64,000 bases of DNA, taken from positions 868,090 through 932,089 of the forward strand of contig NZ_CXOM01000001.1 of NCBI RefSeq assembly GCF_001269365.1, read 5' to 3'. A model generated the notes under the pieces. That model was not told the DNA's origin, searched no databases, and saw only the letters and a list, made by a program, of their open reading frames with translations. Position numbers and translations under genes: made by a program. This stretch comes from Limnohabitans sp. Rim11. GTDB lineage: Bacteria; Pseudomonadota; Gammaproteobacteria; Burkholderiales; Burkholderiaceae_C. Each line of letters starts with the position of its first letter. The stretch's first letter is position 1. Of the stretch, positions 61,005 to 64,000 are shown in pieces.

Positions 61005-61961
61005 CTAGAAAGGGGGTAAGCCCACAGCGCTGCCAGCACTTTCGATGGTGGTGGCAAAGCCAATGCCAATGAAGGTGCGCGCTGACGTTGGGTTAAGGAT
61101 GGCGGTCACAATGCCCACCACCTCGCCAGACAGGTTGACTAGCGGACCGCCTGAGTTGCCGGGGTTGGCTGCTGCATCAAATTGAATTAAGCCACTCAGT
61201 TCTTGTTTACCATCTGGCGATTTAAAGCTTCGATTCAAACCAGATACGACGCCAGAAGACACCGATGGCCCAATGCCAAATGGAAACCCGACTGCCACCA
61301 CCGCATCGCCTGGAACCAACTGTTGGCTTGAACCCAAAATGGCAGGCTCTAAATCATCTGGAATTTTTTGCGGCTTGATGACTGCCAAATCTTTTTCGGG
61401 TTGAACCCCAATGACGATGGCGTCGGCTTCAGTGCCGTCAAAAAACGTCACGCGCAATTTTTTGGCACCCGAGATGACATGGAAGTTGGTCAGGATGGTG
61501 CCGTCGTCTTTAATGACCACCCCAGTACCTACACCGCTTTCGATATCAGCATCTTTCTTTTTGGGATTGGCCACATAAGCTTGCACGTGAACCACTGCAC
61601 CTTGAATGGACGCTGCTGCTTTGGCGCTTTGAGACGGGAGTTCTTTGGTTTGCAAGGTGTGCAGCACAGCGGCATCAATGTCTTTTTGTGTGAGTGCACT
61701 GCGCGCTTGAAACGATGGCGAAAAAATACCCACAGCCAAAAGACTCAAGGCTACACCCAATAAAAAGACAGCCAAAAAATCCCAACGGAGCAGTGATTTG
61801 AATGAAGGCAACCTGGACTTTTCAGAACTCGAGGCTGTGCCTGAATCGATGTGGGTCGTCTGGGGTGATTGGGAGGAATTGGCAGAGCTTGCTGAAGTAG
61901 GCGCGTGCTTATCTAAACCTGCTGGTCGCGGGCTTTTGCTAAAAACCGCTTCACGTTTCAT
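61005..61961 (-). CDS. Membrane-anchored trypsin-like serine protease (S1C, no PDZ)
   Basis: 318 residues. Seen: a cytoplasmic Ser/Thr-rich N-terminus of about 55 residues, one membrane helix at about 60-80, then a periplasmic protease domain with the triad His in NFHVIS, Asp in EKDLAVIKP and Ser in AANPGNSGGPLVN. It resembles DegS/HtrA but ends without a PDZ domain. It is first in the moxR-DUF58-VWA operon. The ATG at 61961 is preferred to an adjacent TTG. Its substrate may be an envelope protein controlled with the MoxR partners; this is inference from position. Confidence 0.82.
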   Translation of the reverse strand: MKREAVFSKSPRPAGLDKHAPTSASSANSSQSPQTTHIDSGTASSSEKSRLPSFKSLLRWDFLAVFLLGVALSLLAVGIFSPSFQARSALTQKDIDAAVLHTLQTKELPSQSAKAAASIQGAVVHVQAYVANPKKKDADIESGVGTGVVIKDDGTILTNFHVISGAKKLRVTFFDGTEADAIVIGVQPEKDLAVIKPQKIPDDLEPAILGSSQQLVPGDAVVAVGFPFGIGPSVSSGVVSGLNRSFKSPDGKQELSGLIQFDAAANPGNSGGPLVNLSGEVVGIVTAILNPTSARTFIGIGFATTIESAGSAVGLPPF

Positions 61962-62023
61962 CAAATAACCATAGCATAAGCTTCGGTGTTAAATTGGCGT
62001 ATCTGGCTATAACCCTGATGGCA

Positions 62024-63121
62024 ATGCAATTTCTACAACCCTTCATGCTCTGGTCGCTGCTGCTTGTGCCCTTGATGGTGGCGGGGTATCTTTGGCTGTT
62101 AAAGAGAAAGCGCAAACAAACGGTCTCGTTTTCTGCCGTTTCCTGGATCTTGCAAAACATGGAGACGCCGTCGCCTTGGCGCCGTCATGTCCCCCCCGCA
62201 TTGTTGGCTTTGGCTTTGGCACTCTTGCTGTTTGCCAGTGCCCGGCCCATGGCCCGCGTCACTTTGCCAGCCGACTACATGACCCTCATCATGGCCATGG
62301 ACGTGTCCAGAAGCATGTTGGCAGAAGATGTCGATCCGAGTCGCATCAAGGCTGCGCAAAAAGCTGCCAAAGATTTTTTACAAGAATTGCCGCCCAATGT
62401 CAGGGTGGGCGTGGTGTCTTTTGCGGGCAATGCGCAAGTGGTTCAGCATGTGACCAACCAAAGAGAAGAATTGGTATCGGCCATAGACCGCTTTCAACTG
62501 CAAAGAGGCACGGCCACGGGCAGTGGCTTGCTGTTGGCATTGGCCACGCTGAGGCCCGAGGCCAAAATCGATTTGGAAGCATTGCTTTATAGCGCCAACC
62601 CCTATGGCTATGGCGATGCCTCGTCCTATGGCGCATCGGGTGGGGCCAAAAGTTTAGATGCCAAGCCCGCCGCTAAAGAGCGCCCGCCAGAGCCCCCTGG
62701 TTCCTACAAAGGCGGTGCCATAGTGCTGCTGTCGGACGGTCGCAGAACCACTGGTCCCGATCCTTTGATGGCCGCCAAGAAAGCCGCAGACTTAGGCGTG
62801 CGTGTTTACACCGTGGGCTTTGGCACGCCCAATGGTTTCATTCCTGGTTACGAGGGTTATTCGTTTTTTACGCAGGTGGATGAAGAGGCCCTTAAAGCCG
62901 TGGCCAAAATCACGGAAGCCGATTACTTCAAGGCAGGTTCTGCAGAAGACTTGAAAAAAGTCTATCAACATCTCTCGACCCAATTTACCCTGGAAAAAAG
63001 AGACACAGAAATCACGGCCATTCTTGCCGGAGTTGCACTCATTCTCGTCTTGTTGGCCATTGCTTTGTCGGGCTTCTGGTTTAGGTTGGGGCCCCAAAAT
63101 TCGAAAAACGCATTTCAATAA
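62024..63121 (+). CDS. Second VWA-domain membrane protein (BatA-like)
   Basis: About 365 residues. Seen: two N-terminal membrane helices, a basic KRKRKQ linker, a VWA domain with MIDAS AMDVSRSMLAED at about 88-99 and VLLSDGRRTTGPDP, an insertion rich in Gly/Tyr/Ser/Pro (about 185-225) and a C-terminal helix before a short tail. It parallels the gene at 58073 (shared PSRIxAAQxAA and VGFGTP/VGIGTP motifs), so the two are paralogues on divergent strands. The start at 62024 is chosen because MQFLQPFMLW fits family N-termini; an ATG at 62018 or a TTG at 61994 is possible. There is little ribosome-site support for any of them. Confidence 0.8.
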   Translation: MQFLQPFMLWSLLLVPLMVAGYLWLLKRKRKQTVSFSAVSWILQNMETPSPWRRHVPPALLALALALLLFASARPMARVTLPADYMTLIMAMDVSRSMLAEDVDPSRIKAAQKAAKDFLQELPPNVRVGVVSFAGNAQVVQHVTNQREELVSAIDRFQLQRGTATGSGLLLALATLRPEAKIDLEALLYSANPYGYGDASSYGASGGAKSLDAKPAAKERPPEPPGSYKGGAIVLLSDGRRTTGPDPLMAAKKAADLGVRVYTVGFGTPNGFIPGYEGYSFFTQVDEEALKAVAKITEADYFKAGSAEDLKKVYQHLSTQFTLEKRDTEITAILAGVALILVLLAIALSGFWFRLGPQNSKNAFQ

Positions 63122-63148
63122 AAAAGTCATGCTATAATCCACAGCTTC

Positions 63149-63225
63149 GCGGCTGTAGCTCAGCTGGATAGAGTACTTGGCTACGAACCAAGGGGTCGTG
63201 GGTTCGATTCCTGCCAGCCGCACCA
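63149..63225 (+). tRNA. tRNA-Arg (anticodon ACG)
   Basis: A complete cloverleaf: 7-bp acceptor stem (63149-63155 with 63215-63221), discriminator A and encoded CCA (63223-63225), D arm AGCTCAGCTGGATAGAGT, anticodon arm CTTGG-CTACGAA-CCAAG giving anticodon ACG (reads CGU and, after inosine editing, CGC/CGA), and a T arm with GGTTCGATTC. A perfect TATAAT at 63133-63138 lies 11 bases before it. A terminator follows. Confidence 0.96.
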
Positions 63226-63250
63226 GATTTCGATTTATCGAGACTAGAAC

Positions 63251-63288
63251 ACAGCTTAGAGGCTTACGCCCCTAGGCTGTTTTTCTTT
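63251..63288 (+). terminator. Terminator after tRNA-Arg
   Basis: A 13-base arm (63251-63263) pairs with 63268-63280 (one G-U and one mismatch) around a TTAC loop, followed by TTTTTCTTT. It separates the tRNA from greB. Confidence 0.8.
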
Positions 63289-63327
63289 GTGCTGCCAGAT
63301 TTAATTTCAATTCTTGATACTTTGGCC

Positions 63328-63909
63328 ATGAGCAAAGCATTTACCCGCGAATCAGACGCAGATCCCCAAGACGACGGCGAAGACCCCAGCCTGCCGCCTT
63401 TGCCTGCAGGTGCGCGCAATTACATGACGCCCAAAGGCTATGCCGACCTCAGGGCCGAGCTGTTTACCTTGATCGATGACGAACGCCCTAAAGTGGTGGA
63501 AATTGTTCATTGGGCAGCCAGCAATGGCGACCGCTCCGAAAACGGCGATTATTTGTACGGAAAAAAACGCCTAAGAGAAATTGACCGACGCATTCGATTC
63601 CTCACCAAACGCCTCGAAATTGCAGAAGTGACAGACCCCAGTGCGCATCACGGCAAAGATCAAATTTTCTTTGGCGCCACCGTCACCTATGTGGAAGAAA
63701 ACGGCGATGAACGCACTGTCACCATTCGCGGTATTGATGAGGCTGACAGCCTAAAAGGGGAGGTGAGCTGGGTGTCTCCCATTGCCAGGACCCTTCTCAA
63801 ATCAAGCACGGGCGATGTTCTGAAATTGGTCACGCCCCAAGGATGGCGTGAAATAGAAGTCTTGTCAGTGTCGTATCCCAAGCCGTCTACCGAAGCCAAA
63901 TCAGACTGA
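63328..63909 (+). CDS. greB: Transcription elongation factor GreB
   Basis: Stimulates RNA cleavage by stalled RNA polymerase. Seen: 193 residues from the ATG at 63328: an N-terminal coiled coil with the tip residues in NGDRSENGDYLYGKKRLREIDRR at about 70-92 (the D/E pair that reaches the active site) and a C-terminal FKBP-like domain (FFGATVTYVEENGDE, ISWVSPIARTLL). The N-terminal 30-residue acidic, Pro-rich extension is longer than in E. coli GreB (158). An upstream in-frame TTG overlaps the tRNA terminator and is unlikely. Confidence 0.93.
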   Translation: MSKAFTRESDADPQDDGEDPSLPPLPAGARNYMTPKGYADLRAELFTLIDDERPKVVEIVHWAASNGDRSENGDYLYGKKRLREIDRRIRFLTKRLEIAEVTDPSAHHGKDQIFFGATVTYVEENGDERTVTIRGIDEADSLKGEVSWVSPIARTLLKSSTGDVLKLVTPQGWREIEVLSVSYPKPSTEAKSD

Positions 63910-63917
63910 AGCCTGGC

Positions 63918-64000
63918 TTATTCTTCGCTAGTGGCTTGTCCTCGCACGCGGTGTGTGATGCGCTCGGCATTCAAAACCGCAGGTGTGCGTTTCAAATTCT
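63918..64000 (-). CDS. 3' end of a probable RelA/SpoT-like gene (cut by window edge)
   Basis: The last 27 codons of a minus-strand gene, ending in a TAA at 63918-63920. The visible residues (LKRTPAVLNAERITHRVRG, then QATSEE) look like the end of an ACT domain, as in (p)ppGpp synthetases, and relA is a common neighbour of greB in Burkholderiales. Evidence is limited: only the tail is visible. Confidence 0.35.
   Translation of the reverse strand, partial: NLKRTPAVLNAERITHRVRGQATSEE

Noticed and set aside
63149..63290. tRNA-Arg as an attachment site for an integrated element
   Set aside because: No integrase, no repeated tRNA 3' end and no foreign-looking genes follow; greB is a housekeeping gene.

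Overview
The window looks like chromosome of a Gram-negative betaproteobacterium, most likely Burkholderiales and perhaps a freshwater Comamonadaceae-like organism. This is judged by eye from the protein flavour (two-subunit formate dehydrogenase, GreB next to a probable RelA end, pst-phoU-phoBR with ppk and ppx, MoxR/DUF58/VWA genes) and the moderate GC. Coding density is very high. Genes on the same strand often overlap by ATGA or TGATG, and seven of eight convergent pairs overlap at their stop codons. I see no transposase, integrase, prophage, CRISPR array or rRNA. No gene-free stretch exceeds about 300 bases.

Bases 1-33460 are one flagellar locus. From the left edge: flhA (minus, cut by the window edge), fliC-flaG-fliD-fliS and a FliK-like/FhlB pair (plus); flrB-flrC-fliE (minus), a sensor kinase, its sigma-54 activator and the MS-ring/rod adaptor; fliFGHIJ and fliKMNOPQR (plus); flhB (minus); flgBCDEFGHIJKL-motAB (plus); and a DamX-like SPOR protein (minus) that closes the locus. 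Correctly spaced -24/-12 promoters precede fliF, fliK and flgB, and a sigma-28-like promoter precedes fliC, so a Vibrio/Pseudomonas-style sigma-54 hierarchy run by FlrBC is likely. FliM lacks the N-terminal CheY-binding segment. fliL, flgA, flgM, flgN, fliA, flhF/flhG and all che genes are absent from the window.

Bases 33490-43048 hold housekeeping and metabolic genes: a metal-binding HMA protein, a glutaredoxin, a YghU-type glutathione transferase, a truncated MgtC-like gene, a two-gene NAD-linked formate dehydrogenase (fused FdsG-FdsB beta subunit plus a molybdopterin/tungstopterin alpha subunit), queC, an HTTM-type membrane protein with a partner, and a DUF599 protein.

Bases 43060-56147 form a phosphate-starvation island. 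A PlcP-type metallophosphoesterase and an Agt-type glycosyltransferase (phospholipid-to-glycolipid remodelling), ppk1, a SixA-like phosphatase, ppx, and pstSCAB-phoU-phoBR sit under four Pho-box-like repeats, one before each transcription unit (plcP, ppk, ppx, pstS). Upstream of plcP lie a long hairpin and a 37-codon reading frame coupled to it. The phoR terminator is a perfect 14-bp hairpin that also contains the start codon of the next, secreted-protein gene, and a sigma-70-like promoter is placed so that this gene could be transcribed leaderless.

Bases 56122-64000 carry that small secreted protein, a signal-less family-3 binding protein, a tyrosine phosphatase, a MoxR-DUF58-VWA module with a membrane-anchored trypsin-like protease and a second, divergent VWA protein, tRNA-Arg(ACG) with a terminator, greB, and the 3' end of a probable relA-like gene.
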